The notes beneath the pieces are model-generated. The model was not told the origin of the DNA. It searched no databases and was given only the letters and a program-made list of their open reading frames with translations. The position numbers were made by a program, and so were the translations under genes. DNA of 36,581 nucleotides, taken from NCBI GenBank assembly GCA_015488685.1, contig WFNH01000031.1:1-36581 (forward strand), read 5' to 3'. Positions 8,765-16,678 of this stretch are shown here, piece after piece. The DNA is from Marinosulfonomonas sp. Lineage in GTDB: Bacteria > Pseudomonadota > Alphaproteobacteria > Rhodobacterales > Rhodobacteraceae. The first letter of the stretch is position 1; each line of letters starts with the position of its first letter.

Positions 8765-9586
8765 ATGGATATGAATGACGTAAAGAATCGCGGGCTGGTG
8801 ATGCTGGGCTGTGGCAAGATGGGATCGGCCATGTTGCAGGGCTGGTTGGGGCAGGGGCTGCCTGTTGGGTCGGTCTGGGTGCTGGACCCGCATCCAAGCG
8901 ATTGGGTGCAGGGGCTGGCGGGTGAAGGGCTGCATCTGAATACGGATTTGCCTGATGATCCGGCGATTGTTCTGATTGCTGTCAAACCGCAGATGATGGA
9001 AGAAGCCCTGCCGGTGCTGACCCCGCTGGGCAATGGCAAGACGCTGTTTATCTCGGTCGCGGCTGGCAAATCGCTGTCGTTTTACGAACAGGCGCTGGGC
9101 AGCAACACCCCGATTGTCCGCGCTATGCCGAACACACCTGCCGCCATTTCGCGCGGCATTACGGCGCTGGTTGGTAATGGCAATACCGGTGATGCGGAAC
9201 TGGCATTGGCGGAAACGCTGTTGCAGGCTGTGGGGCAGACTGTCCGACTGGATGATGAGGCGCAGATTGATGCGGTGACGGGCGTTTCCGGTTCTGGCCC
9301 CGCTTATGTGTTCCTGATGATCGAGGCCTTGGCAGCCGCGGGTGTGGAGCAGGGATTGCCCGCCGATATGGCGATGCAACTGGCCAAGGCGACGGTTTCG
9401 GGTGCGGGGCAACTGGCTGAAACGGCGGAGGAGGACCCCGCGCAACTGCGTGTGAACGTGACCAGCCCGCAAGGCACCACAGCCGCCGCGCTGGAGGTTC
9501 TGATGGACCCAGAAAACGGATTGCCCCCTTTGATGAAACGCGCTGTGGCGGCGTCAACCGACCGGTCAAAGGAGTTGTCAAAATGA
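8765..9586 (+). CDS. proC: Pyrroline-5-carboxylate reductase
   Basis: 273 residues, standard length. It reduces 1-pyrroline-5-carboxylate to proline using NAD(P)H, the last step of proline synthesis. The Rossmann motif LGCGKMGSAMLQGW sits near residue 15, then SVAAGKSL and RAMPNTPAAISRGITALVGN. The C-terminal dimerisation domain shows VTGVSGSGPAYVFLMIEAL and LAKATVSGAG, close to the family signature. The last part reads VTSPQGTTAAALEVL. It overlaps the next gene by 4 bp (ATGA) and so is coupled to the CsaA-like gene. A second in-frame Met two codons later cannot be excluded as the start. Confidence 0.96.
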   Translation: MDMNDVKNRGLVMLGCGKMGSAMLQGWLGQGLPVGSVWVLDPHPSDWVQGLAGEGLHLNTDLPDDPAIVLIAVKPQMMEEALPVLTPLGNGKTLFISVAAGKSLSFYEQALGSNTPIVRAMPNTPAAISRGITALVGNGNTGDAELALAETLLQAVGQTVRLDDEAQIDAVTGVSGSGPAYVFLMIEALAAAGVEQGLPADMAMQLAKATVSGAGQLAETAEEDPAQLRVNVTSPQGTTAAALEVLMDPENGLPPLMKRAVAASTDRSKELSK

Positions 9587-9924
9587 GCAATGATCTGGAC
9601 TTTGATGATTTCCTGAAGGTGGATATCCGGGTTGGCACCGTGCTGCGGGCCGAACCCTATCCCGAGGCACGCAAACCGGCGATCAAGTTGTGGGTGGATT
9701 TTGGCGGCGAGATTGGCGAGCGCAAGACCTCGGCCCAGATCGCCTACCATTACACGCCGGAAACCCTGATCGGGCGGCAGGTGATTGCGGTGGTGAATTT
9801 CCCGCCGCGCCAGATCGGTAAATTCATGTCCGAGGTTCTGGTGCTGGGCGTGCCGGATGATGACGGTGCGATTGTGCTGCTGGCGCCGGATCAGGCGGTG
9901 CCAAATGGCGGAAGGATGCACTGA
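9583..9924 (+). CDS. CsaA-like tRNA-binding protein
   Basis: 113 residues, matching CsaA (about 110). The whole protein is one OB-fold tRNA-binding domain: FLKVDIRVGTVLRAEPYPEA, then KLWVDFGGEIGERKTSAQI, GRQVIAVVNFPPRQIGKFMS and EVLVLGVPDDDGAIVLL. These match the anticodon/tRNA-binding module also found in MetRS C-terminal parts and Arc1p. CsaA has been described as a chaperone-like secretion factor in Bacillus, while structures show tRNA-binding features, so the cellular role is open. It is coupled to proC by a 4-bp overlap, and to the next gene by sharing one base of its stop (TGATG). Confidence 0.92.
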   Translation: MSNDLDFDDFLKVDIRVGTVLRAEPYPEARKPAIKLWVDFGGEIGERKTSAQIAYHYTPETLIGRQVIAVVNFPPRQIGKFMSEVLVLGVPDDDGAIVLLAPDQAVPNGGRMH

Positions 9925-10880
9925 TGAAACGCTTGCTTGTCTCCCGCGCGCTGCCTGATTCCGTGATGCAGGTTTTGCGGGCGGAATTTGATGTCACCCT
10001 GCGCCCCACTACACAGCCGATGAGCGAGGATGAAGCCTCGGCTGCATTGATGGGCTATGACGCGGTGTTGCCGACGCTGGGGGACGGGTTTACGGCGGAT
10101 GCAATCGGGCGGGTTGATGAACCGCGTTGCAAGATATTGGCGAATTTCGGGGTGGGGTATAACCACATCGACGTAGGCGCGGCTGCGGCCAAAGGTATTA
10201 CCGTGACCAACACACCGGGGGCTTTGACCGACGCCACTGCCGATATTGCCATGATGCTGATCCTGATGGCGGCGCGGCGGGCGGGCGAAGGCGAACGGAT
10301 GGTGCGCTCGGGTCAATGGACCGGCTGGCATCCGGTGCAGATGCTGGGGATGCACATCGGCGGCAAAACCGTGGGGATCATCGGCATGGGGCGGATCGGC
10401 AAGGCGATTGCCAAGCGGTGCCATGACGGGTTCGGCATGGATGTGGTATTTCACAACCGCTCGAACGTGGCGGATGCGGGGGTGCCTGCAAAACAGTTGG
10501 GATCTTTGGCCGATGTGATGACGATTGCGGATGTGATTGTTGTGGCCGTGCCGGGCAGCCCTGAAACGTATCACCTGATTGATGCGGCTGCGCTAAAGGC
10601 GATGCAGCCGCACGCCTATCTGGTCAACATCTCGCGCGGGGATGTGATTGACGAAGCGGCGCTGATTGCCACCTTGCAGGCTGGTGAAATTGCCGGTGCG
10701 GGGCTGGATGTTTACGAGCAGGAACCGCATGTGCCGGATACCTTAAAGGCGCTGGATAACGTGGTGCTGCTGCCGCATCTGGGCACCAACGCCGAAGAGG
10801 TGCGCGCGAATATGGGGATGATGGCGGTTGAAAACCTGCGCGCTTTCTTTAACGGCGCACAGGTTCCCAACAGGGTTTAA
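9924..10880 (+). CDS. D-isomer-specific 2-hydroxyacid dehydrogenase (glyoxylate/hydroxypyruvate reductase type)
   Basis: 318 residues. The enzyme reduces 2-oxoacids such as glyoxylate or hydroxypyruvate with NAD(P)H, or runs the reverse reaction. The nucleotide-binding motif GMGRIG is at residues 154-159. Catalytic residues of the family are present: Arg238 in NISRGDVIDE, Glu in GLDVYEQEP near 265-267 and His285 in LLPHLG. The FGVGYNHIDVGAAAAKGITV segment before the Rossmann domain is also standard. NAD versus NADP preference cannot be fixed by eye. It is the last gene of the proC-csaA-like operon. Its TAA stop overlaps the TAA stop of the convergent TRAP permease gene in a TTAA. Confidence 0.93.
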   Translation: MKRLLVSRALPDSVMQVLRAEFDVTLRPTTQPMSEDEASAALMGYDAVLPTLGDGFTADAIGRVDEPRCKILANFGVGYNHIDVGAAAAKGITVTNTPGALTDATADIAMMLILMAARRAGEGERMVRSGQWTGWHPVQMLGMHIGGKTVGIIGMGRIGKAIAKRCHDGFGMDVVFHNRSNVADAGVPAKQLGSLADVMTIADVIVVAVPGSPETYHLIDAAALKAMQPHAYLVNISRGDVIDEAALIATLQAGEIAGAGLDVYEQEPHVPDTLKALDNVVLLPHLGTNAEEVRANMGMMAVENLRAFFNGAQVPNRV

Positions 10881-12913
10881 GCGGCTGTTAAGGCCGTTCT
10901 GCGTTTAATTTGCAGCAGGATGATCGGCAACAACAGCACCAGACCAACGCCCATTGTAGCCAGACCCGGTGCGATGAACAGGAGCGACGTGAGGGCGATC
11001 CACCAGCGTTCCGGCTTGGTCAACGGGGCGATAAAGTAGCCCGCAAAGGCGGTACCCATGCTGCCGATCCCCAATATCGCGCCAACCAATGTGACAAAGA
11101 AGGCCTGCCAAGTGAACCCGTCTGCCACCAGCAACAAGGACGGTGAATAGACAAACACGAACGGCACCAGTGCCTTGGCAATCCCCAGCCGGAAAGCGGT
11201 GTTGCCGGTCTTGAACGGGTTTGATCCGGCAATCCCTGCCGCCGCGTAGGCGGCCAATGCCACAGGCGGGGTAATATCCGCCAAAACCCCGTAGTAGAAG
11301 ACAAAGAAATGCGACACCAACGGTTGCACCTGCAAAACGGCCAGCGCGGGTGCTGCGACGGCCACAAGGATGATATAGGTCGCGGTGGTCGGGATGCCTG
11401 CCCCCATGATGATGCAGGAAAACGCGATCAGGATCAGGGATACAAACAGCGCCCATTGCCCGACCGTGAAATAACTGAACGGGTAGATCGTGCTAATGTT
11501 CTGGCCAATATCCGTGGCCGTTTGCACAACAACATAGCCCAGACGAAAACCCACACCTGTCAGGGTGACGACGCCAACAATGATGCCGACACAGGCCGCA
11601 GCTGCCCCAACGGCCAAAGTGTTCTTGGCACCGGCGGCCAGCGTATTCCACAGGTCTGTGATTGTCAGGCGGTTAACCGGATTAAGAACGCCGACAACCA
11701 CGCAGGCGATGATACCATAAACAGCGGCAAAATCGGGGGTGCGGCCGGACATGATCAGGTAAACCAGAATACCCAGCGGGATGATCGACAGCCAGTGCTG
11801 TTTCAGCACGATACCCATTTTCGGCAGCTCTTCTGCTTTCAGGCCACGCAGGCCCAGTTTTTTCGCCTCGAGGTGAACCATAGTGAAGATGCCGAAATAA
11901 TGCAGCATGGCTGGAAACAGCGCCGCTGCCAGAACATCGCGCAGCGGGATTTCAAGGTATTCCACCATGATAAACGCCGCCGCCCCCAGAATGGGCGGGG
12001 TGATCTGGCCACCGGTCGAAGATGTGGCCTCGACCGCGCCTGCGAAATGGGCGGGGTAGCCGACCTTTTTCATTGCCGGAATGGTCAGCGCGCCGGTTGT
12101 CACTGTGTTGGCGATGGAGGAGCCGGAAATGGTGCCCATAAATGCGGACGAGAAAATCGCCACCTTGGCGGGGCCACCGGAATAGCGGCCAGCAATCACC
12201 ATCGCGATGTCGATGAACAATTGCCCAAGGCCGATCCGTGTGGCCAGCACGCCGAACAGGATGAACAGGAACACATATTGCGCCATCACGCCGATTGCGA
12301 CGCCATAGATGCCCTGATTGGTCATATAAAGATGGTTGATCAGCCCCAGCCAACTGGTGCCGCCATGTTTCAATGCACCTGGCGCATAGGGGCCAAAGAT
12401 GGCGAAGGCGATAAAGATCATGGCGATGATCGGCAGGGTCGGGCCGACAGACCGGCGTGCGGCCTCCAGCACCAGAACCAGCAGGGCGGTACCCATAAAG
12501 ATATCGCCTTGTGACGGGTTGCCAACACGTTCTGACACCACTTCTGGCGGAAGTAACGGCAGGTATAGCGATGCCCCGACGGCCAGAACGGACAGGATAA
12601 TATCAATGACTGTCACTCCGCCAAACCGATACCACGCTGGCGGGGCAAGTTTGTTAGCGCCGGATTTGCGCCATGAAAACAGCAGGAAAACCAGCCCCAA
12701 AACAAAGGACAGGTGAATCCCGCGGTGCAACAGTTCACGCACCAGGCCAAAGCCAGCGGCATAGAAATGGTAAATCGACATCGCCACCAGAACGGCGGTG
12801 ATGAACATGGCAAGGCCTTTTCCGGTTTGGCGGAAGGCCATTTCGGGATCATACTCCCGTTCGATTGCGGCAAGCTGCTCGGGCGTTAGCTCGGGCATGT
12901 TATCAGACGACAT
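10877..12913 (-). CDS. TRAP transporter fused permease (DctQM-type, TAXI family)
   Basis: 678 residues with many hydrophobic segments. It combines the small DctQ-like and the large DctM-like membrane parts in one chain, as in TAXI-type TRAP systems. The motif region SSIANTVTTGALTIPAMKK, followed by GYPAHFAGAVEATSSTGGQ and TPPILGAAAFIM, is the family hallmark. It imports an unknown organic anion across the inner membrane using a sodium or proton gradient and the binding protein encoded upstream. It starts at 12913 with GGAG 8 nt before. The upstream 73-bp gap contains a terminator-like hairpin that should lower its expression relative to the binding protein. Confidence 0.95.
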   Translation of the reverse strand: MSSDNMPELTPEQLAAIEREYDPEMAFRQTGKGLAMFITAVLVAMSIYHFYAAGFGLVRELLHRGIHLSFVLGLVFLLFSWRKSGANKLAPPAWYRFGGVTVIDIILSVLAVGASLYLPLLPPEVVSERVGNPSQGDIFMGTALLVLVLEAARRSVGPTLPIIAMIFIAFAIFGPYAPGALKHGGTSWLGLINHLYMTNQGIYGVAIGVMAQYVFLFILFGVLATRIGLGQLFIDIAMVIAGRYSGGPAKVAIFSSAFMGTISGSSIANTVTTGALTIPAMKKVGYPAHFAGAVEATSSTGGQITPPILGAAAFIMVEYLEIPLRDVLAAALFPAMLHYFGIFTMVHLEAKKLGLRGLKAEELPKMGIVLKQHWLSIIPLGILVYLIMSGRTPDFAAVYGIIACVVVGVLNPVNRLTITDLWNTLAAGAKNTLAVGAAAACVGIIVGVVTLTGVGFRLGYVVVQTATDIGQNISTIYPFSYFTVGQWALFVSLILIAFSCIIMGAGIPTTATYIILVAVAAPALAVLQVQPLVSHFFVFYYGVLADITPPVALAAYAAAGIAGSNPFKTGNTAFRLGIAKALVPFVFVYSPSLLLVADGFTWQAFFVTLVGAILGIGSMGTAFAGYFIAPLTKPERWWIALTSLLFIAPGLATMGVGLVLLLPIILLQIKRRTALTAA

Positions 12914-12933
12914 TATTCGGCTCCGGCATATGT

Positions 12934-12964
12934 AAAAAGCCCGGACACAATGTTGCGCCCGGGC
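12934..12964 (-). terminator. Attenuator-like hairpin between TRAP binding-protein and permease genes
   Basis: On the minus strand, arms GCCCGGGCGCAA and TTGTGTCCGGGC (plus 12939-12964) pair over 12 positions including two G-U pairs, and TTTTT follows (plus 12934-12938). This is a canonical intrinsic terminator placed inside an operon. It would allow much binding protein and less permease, a ratio expected for binding-protein-dependent transport. Confidence 0.8.
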
Positions 12965-12986
12965 CGGTATTTTGCTTGAAACAGGC

Positions 12987-13997
12987 TTATTTGATCAGCC
13001 CGGCTTCTTTGTAGAAACGCTCGGCGCCCGGATGCAGCGGAATGCCGATCCCGTCCAGCGCGGTTTCCAGTGTGATGGTTTTGCCTTTGGCATGACCCAC
13101 ATCCAGAAGCTTGCGTGTTTTGTCGTTCCACAGCGCTTTGGTGATCTGGTAAATCAGTTCATCATCTTCCTTGGCGCTTGTCAGCCATTGGGCGCCTACG
13201 GCCACGGTGGTAACCGCACCAACGTCTTTGTAGGTGCCTGCCGGAATGTCGCTGCTGGCAAAAAAGCCGTATTTGTCAGTCAGCGCTTTGGCTGCTGCGC
13301 CATCGATCGGCACCAGTTTAACCGGCACGGCCGAGGCCAGCTCAACCAACGATCCAGTCGGGTAACCGGCAACAACAAAGAAGGCGTCGATTTTGCCGTT
13401 GCGCAGCGCTTCGGATGCTGCGCCACCTTTCAGGGCTTCGGCCTGGACGTCATCAGCGCTTAGACCTGCGGATTCCAGAATCAGGTTTGCATCCACATAG
13501 GTGCCCGAGCCAGGCTCGTCCAATGAAACGCGCTTGCCTTTCAGATCAGCAACCGAGTTGATGCCGCTGTCGGCAAGAGCAACCAGATGGATATGCTCGG
13601 GGAACAGGGCGGCGATGGCACGCAGGTCTTCTGCAGGCGGTTTGCCTTCACGGGTGCCGGTGCCGGTATAGGCCCAATAGGCCACGTCAGATTGGGCAAA
13701 CCCACTATTGCGCAGGCCGGAAATGATAGCGTTGATGTTGTCAACGGAACCGCGCGACGACACAGCAGATGCAATCAGACCATCCACACCACAGCTGCCG
13801 CCTTCTTCGCAGGGGCGCGATCCGGGGGGCTTGGAAATTGCATTCGCGATGACGCCGCCAACCGGATAATAGGTATAGGCGGTGCCGCCTGTGCCGATGG
13901 TAAAGAATTTCAGGTCTTGTGCTGCGGCCATTGTGGCGGCCCCTGCAACAAGCACCGCACCCAAAAGGGCGGCTTTGATGCCTTTGGTAAATTTCAT
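12987..13997 (-). CDS. TAXI-family TRAP transporter solute-binding protein
   Basis: 336 residues. A signal peptide (MKFTKGIKAALLGAVLVAGA, cleavage likely after AAA at residue 26) sends it to the periplasm. The mature start KFFTIGTGGTAYTYYPVGG is the TAXI signature, followed by VSSRGSVDNINAI and GFAQSDVAYWAYTG. Later segments DLKGKRVSLDEPGSGTYVDA and KIDAFFVVAGYPTGSLVEL are also family typical. TAXI proteins bind small organic acids or amino acids such as glutamate; the ligand here is unknown. A strong GGGAGAG site precedes the ATG. It is the promoter-proximal gene of the transporter operon. Confidence 0.95.
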   Translation of the reverse strand: MKFTKGIKAALLGAVLVAGAATMAAAQDLKFFTIGTGGTAYTYYPVGGVIANAISKPPGSRPCEEGGSCGVDGLIASAVSSRGSVDNINAIISGLRNSGFAQSDVAYWAYTGTGTREGKPPAEDLRAIAALFPEHIHLVALADSGINSVADLKGKRVSLDEPGSGTYVDANLILESAGLSADDVQAEALKGGAASEALRNGKIDAFFVVAGYPTGSLVELASAVPVKLVPIDGAAAKALTDKYGFFASSDIPAGTYKDVGAVTTVAVGAQWLTSAKEDDELIYQITKALWNDKTRKLLDVGHAKGKTITLETALDGIGIPLHPGAERFYKEAGLIK

Positions 13998-14153
13998 GTC
14001 TCTCTCCCGTAGATAGTTTCGTGGTTTTGTCCGCGTTTTTCACAAGGCGGTGGCAGGAATACGTTTAACCAGTCCACCCAGTGAATTATTCGTTTCGAGA
14101 TTGCAGTAAAGCGACCTTTGCCTGAATTGCCAAGGGGCAACTGTCGCAAAAGG

Positions 14154-14732
14154 CTAATTTCCTGTCGCAAGACGCCAATGTTTGCGGCACAGCGACAAAT
14201 AGCTTTCGTTGCCACCGATCTGCACCTGATCGCCGTCGGTGATCACATTGCCATCCCCGTCCATCCGCACAACCATCGTTGCCTTCTTGCCGCAATGGCA
14301 AATTGTGCGGGCCTCGCGCATCTCGTCCGCCAAAGCCAGCAATGCGGCAGAGCCGGGAAACAACTCGCCCTGAAAATCGACCCGCAGCCCGTAACACATC
14401 ACCGGCACATTCAGATCATCGACGGCACGGGCCAGTTGCCAAACCTGTTCTTTGGTCAGAAATTGTGATTCGTCGATAAAGACGCAGGCGCAGGGGCCTT
14501 GCTCCAGCCGTGTCTGGATCTTGGCATAAAGGTCTTCGCCGGATTCGAATGTGTCGGCATCATCATCAATACCGATTCGCGATGCGATCTTTGCCTCGCC
14601 AGCGCGATTGTCCAGACGGGCCGTGATAAGATAGGTCTGCATTCCGCGTTCGCGATAGTTGTATGAGGCCTGCAGCAAAATCGTCGATTTGCCAGCATTC
14701 ATCGTCGAGTAATGGAAATATAGTTTAGCCAT
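14154..14732 (-). CDS. tdk: Thymidine kinase
   Basis: 192 residues from the ATG at 14732 (MAKLYFHYSTMNAGKSTILL). An in-frame start 12 codons earlier would add residues that are not part of the family. It phosphorylates thymidine to dTMP in salvage. The P-loop MNAGKST is at residues 11-17, IDESQFL is the Walker B/catalytic segment, and VMCYGLRVDFQGELFPGS is the dTMP-site lasso region. Zinc-binding cysteines appear in CHCGKKATMVVR and in LCRKHW near the end. It is a type II (TK1-like) enzyme. The gene is probably monocistronic and ends 156 bp before the TRAP binding protein start. Confidence 0.95.
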   Translation of the reverse strand: MAKLYFHYSTMNAGKSTILLQASYNYRERGMQTYLITARLDNRAGEAKIASRIGIDDDADTFESGEDLYAKIQTRLEQGPCACVFIDESQFLTKEQVWQLARAVDDLNVPVMCYGLRVDFQGELFPGSAALLALADEMREARTICHCGKKATMVVRMDGDGNVITDGDQVQIGGNESYLSLCRKHWRLATGN

Positions 14733-15138
14733 AAGCGCAGTTTTGCCGTAACCGCAATAAATGTGCAAGACGGGTTTGTTTTACGGTGTTTCTGAAAAGG
14801 AAAGCCGTTGAAAAAGTCGGCAAAAAAGCCAATGAATAAAGGTATTCAGGGAAATAAGAGGTCCGGAACTGGCTTACGCCTGGGGAAGAACCGGACCTCT
14901 GCACCTGATACAAACAGAAAAGGGTTTTCGCGTCGCTGCCGGATTGCTCCGGCTCTGCCACTCCCACACAACAGAAACACGAAGAACCCCACCCAATACC
15001 GGCGCCGGGTACGCCAGCCACTCACTGCAATCCCAAAACGCGGGACTGGATTTCTATATGACAAATCTGTTCGAAATGATTAATGGGAAAAGAAAAGGGC
15101 ATTTCCCCCTAAATCGGGAATCCCGCAAGGAGTCGTAA
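14733..15138. other. 406-bp intergenic region with a long inverted repeat
   Basis: It separates the divergent tdk and HTH-like genes. It holds the inverted repeat listed at 14857-14900, a short GGCGCC-centred palindrome near 15001 and, further on, ATGACA-17 bp-TAATGG (15058-15086), a weak promoter candidate for the gene at 15139. AAGGAG lies 8 nt before that ATG. Small frames in it have no coding character that I can recognise. Confidence 0.5.
14857..14900. repeat. 10-bp perfect inverted repeat, 24-nt loop
   Basis: Arms AGAGGTCCGG (14857-14866) and CCGGACCTCT (14891-14900) are exact reverse complements separated by 24 nt. No T-run follows on either strand, so it is not a standard terminator. 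It could be a structured RNA stem or a protein-binding site. Confidence 0.65.
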
Positions 15139-15597
15139 ATGGTTGATGTGAAGAACTACCTGAAGAAGCACACCGAAGCTTTGGTCAAGGATGTGGGTAT
15201 CGAAAATGCTTGCCGGCTGACGGGCAAGTCAAAAGCAACGCTTGGGCGATACTATTCGGATGCCATTGAACACGCAGATCGTTTTATGCCGCTTGATGCC
15301 GCTGCTGCGCTTGAGCAGGAGGCGGGCTATCCGCATGTAACTTCGGCATTGGCAGATCTGGCTGGGGTGACAATTTCCTTTCATGTGGAAAAACGTAACA
15401 TGCCTGATGGTGGCGGGGTGAATGCGGATGTGGTGGCTCTGTCGCAACGGTTCGCGATGTTGATGACAGAATACGGTCAGGCCATCGAAGATGGGGTTAT
15501 AACAATCAATGAGGCCAAACGCTTGTTGCGCGAGACACTGGCGCTACAGCATGTGCTGATGGACATGAAACTGCATCTGGAAGATGATGCAGTATAA
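15139..15597 (+). CDS. HTH-like regulatory protein, unknown function
   Basis: 152 residues, start set by AAGGAG 8 nt upstream. The N-terminal half has a helix-turn-helix-like stretch (DVGIENACRLTGKSKATLGR) followed by AIEHADRFMPLDAAAALEQE and HVTSALADLAGVTI. The C-terminal half, roughly residues 92-150, is helical (VVALSQRFAMLMTEYGQAIE, INEAKRLLRETLALQHVLMD). The layout recalls phage CII-like regulators, where an N-terminal HTH is joined to an oligomerising helix bundle, but I do not recognise a specific family. No phage genes surround it, so it may be a domesticated regulator. It is 14 bp upstream of a methyltransferase gene and probably cotranscribed with it. Confidence 0.75.
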   Translation: MVDVKNYLKKHTEALVKDVGIENACRLTGKSKATLGRYYSDAIEHADRFMPLDAAAALEQEAGYPHVTSALADLAGVTISFHVEKRNMPDGGGVNADVVALSQRFAMLMTEYGQAIEDGVITINEAKRLLRETLALQHVLMDMKLHLEDDAV

Positions 15598-15611
15598 TGG
15601 TTTGAATCCGA

Positions 15612-16244
15612 ATGTCTGATTCAAAACCGGATCGCGATGCAGCCTATGCGTTGAAAACCCCCGAGGATTCGATCGAATTGTATCGTAAGTGGGCAAAAAC
15701 CTATGACCAGGATTTTGCCAAGGCCAATGATTACCGCAATCCTCAACTGATAGCCGCCTTGTTTGCCAAGAGTAGTGACGGGAATGTGCCCATTCTGGAT
15801 GTGGGGGCTGGAACAGGCTTGGTTGGAGAAGCCCTTGCCATGCATGGTCTGGCGCCCACGGATGCGTTGGATATTTCATCCGAGATGCTGGCCGTCGCAA
15901 AAACCAAAGGGTGTTATCGTGATACTATTCAGGCGGATTTGACCAAGCCGGTCAATATTGCGGATTCGGTCTATGGTGGCGTCATTTCTGTCGGGGCTTT
16001 CACTCATGGCCATGTCGGTCCCGAAGCGATAGACGAATTGCTGCGGGTTGCCCGGTCGGGCGCATTATTCGCTTTGGGAATCAATGCCGGGGTTTATGAG
16101 GCTGGGGGATTTGCAGAAAAATTTATCTTGCTGAAAGATAAGATAAAGAATTTCGAGATTGATGAAACCTTCGGCTATGGCAAGAAAGCACAGGCCGAAT
16201 TGCAAAAGACGCGTTCAATAGTTGCACTGTTTCGCAAGCGCTAG
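15612..16244 (+). CDS. Class I SAM-dependent methyltransferase
   Basis: 210 residues. After an N-terminal helical part (SIELYRKWAKTYDQDF) comes SAM motif I VPILDVGAGTGLVGEAL near residue 60. Motif II/III-like ALDISSEMLAVAKTKG and QADLTKP follow, then GVISVGAFTHGHVGPEAIDE and LLRVARSGALFALGINAGVY. The arrangement resembles WBSCR27-type methyltransferases, whose substrate is unknown. The Shine-Dalgarno match is poor, so translation may depend on the HTH-like gene just upstream. It ends at a strong hairpin in the 36-bp gap before the convergent DUF2892 gene. Confidence 0.85.
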   Translation: MSDSKPDRDAAYALKTPEDSIELYRKWAKTYDQDFAKANDYRNPQLIAALFAKSSDGNVPILDVGAGTGLVGEALAMHGLAPTDALDISSEMLAVAKTKGCYRDTIQADLTKPVNIADSVYGGVISVGAFTHGHVGPEAIDELLRVARSGALFALGINAGVYEAGGFAEKFILLKDKIKNFEIDETFGYGKKAQAELQKTRSIVALFRKR

Positions 16245-16274
16245 TGGCGCACCCTGAAAATAGAGGGCGCGCCA
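16245..16274. terminator. Hairpin between convergent methyltransferase and DUF2892 genes
   Basis: TGGCGC / GCGCCA outer arms (16245-16250, 16269-16274) and CCCT / AGGG inner arms with one mismatch and loop GAAAATAG form a strong stem placed immediately after the TAG at 16242-16244. It lacks a U-tract on both sides, so it is a likely but non-canonical bidirectional terminator. Confidence 0.55.
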
Positions 16275-16280
16275 GCAAAA

Positions 16281-16487
16281 TCAGCAGCAGCTGCCTTCGG
16301 AAGGTTTGAAGCCCAGTTTCTGGAAAATTTTGCCAGCCGGACAAAAGCCGGTGAATGCTGATTGAAACAGGTTTGCCCCGACAAAGATTGTCAGCCACAT
16401 AAAGCCCGGGTGAACATAGTTTGTCAGGATCACGGACAGGATGACCATAAAGCCGGCAAAGGCCAGCACAGCGCGTTCAGAAGTCAT
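16281..16487 (-). CDS. DUF2892 (YgaP-type) small membrane protein
   Basis: 68 residues with two hydrophobic segments (about residues 7-24 and 28-47) and the family motif GFCPAGKIFQKLG. The C-terminus ends SEGSCC with two adjacent cysteines. DUF2892 is the membrane module found at the end of YgaP-type rhodaneses and as stand-alone proteins in sulfide or sulfane-sulfur response operons. The start at 16487 has AAAGG 8 nt before. A perfect palindrome 46 bp upstream (16534-16555) resembles operators of ArsR-type persulfide sensors, supporting a role linked to reactive sulfur. The biochemical function of stand-alone members is not known to me. Confidence 0.85.
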   Translation of the reverse strand: MTSERAVLAFAGFMVILSVILTNYVHPGFMWLTIFVGANLFQSAFTGFCPAGKIFQKLGFKPSEGSCC

Positions 16488-16533
16488 ATTTCATTCCTTT
16501 CGGTTGAGCAGGCACATTGGTGCCGGTTAAGAA

Positions 16534-16558
16534 CATATTCATATTTAGGAATATGAAT
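16534..16558. promoter_or_regulatory. Palindromic operator, SqrR/BigR-like
   Basis: CATATTC (16534-16540), an 8-nt spacer and GAATATG (16549-16555) form a perfect dyad. It contains ATTC-N8-GAAT, which I recall as the site for the sulfide-responsive repressor SqrR. A second register, ATTCATATT / AATATGAAT with 4 nt between (16537-16558), is also perfect. It lies 46 bp upstream of the DUF2892 ATG, where a repressor could block transcription. Confidence 0.6.
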
Positions 16559-16640
16559 GGCTGTATGCAAGCATTTATTACAAATACGGGTGCGACAATT
16601 CCGATGTGTTGATATTCGCATCGGTATTCGCCAATCGTTG

Positions 16641-16669
16641 TTGACTCTGGCGGGCCCGCCCCCTAGAAG
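16641..16669 (+). promoter_or_regulatory. Sigma-70-type promoter of rpsD
   Basis: TTGACT (16641-16646), exactly 17 bp, then TAGAAG (16664-16669). The spacer contains the palindrome GGCGGGCCCGCC. The strong -35 and GC-rich discriminator region suit a growth-regulated ribosomal-protein promoter. Confidence 0.6.
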
Positions 16670-16678
16670 CGCCAAGTT

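Noticed and set aside
11309-12514. 401-residue plus-strand frame opposite the TRAP permease
   Set aside because: It is antisense to a clear membrane-protein gene and its composition (Asn, Gln, His and Asp rich) is the usual mirror artefact.
14733-14768. N-terminal extension of tdk
   Set aside because: The 12 extra residues precede the universal family start AKLYFHYSTMNAGKST.
14725-15021. 98-residue minus-strand frame in the tdk upstream gap
   Set aside because: It spans the inverted repeat, overlaps the tdk start and has no coding signature.
15139-15597. Prophage remnant around the CII-like protein
   Set aside because: No integrase, structural phage gene or att-like repeat is visible nearby; only the single regulator-like protein recalls phage.
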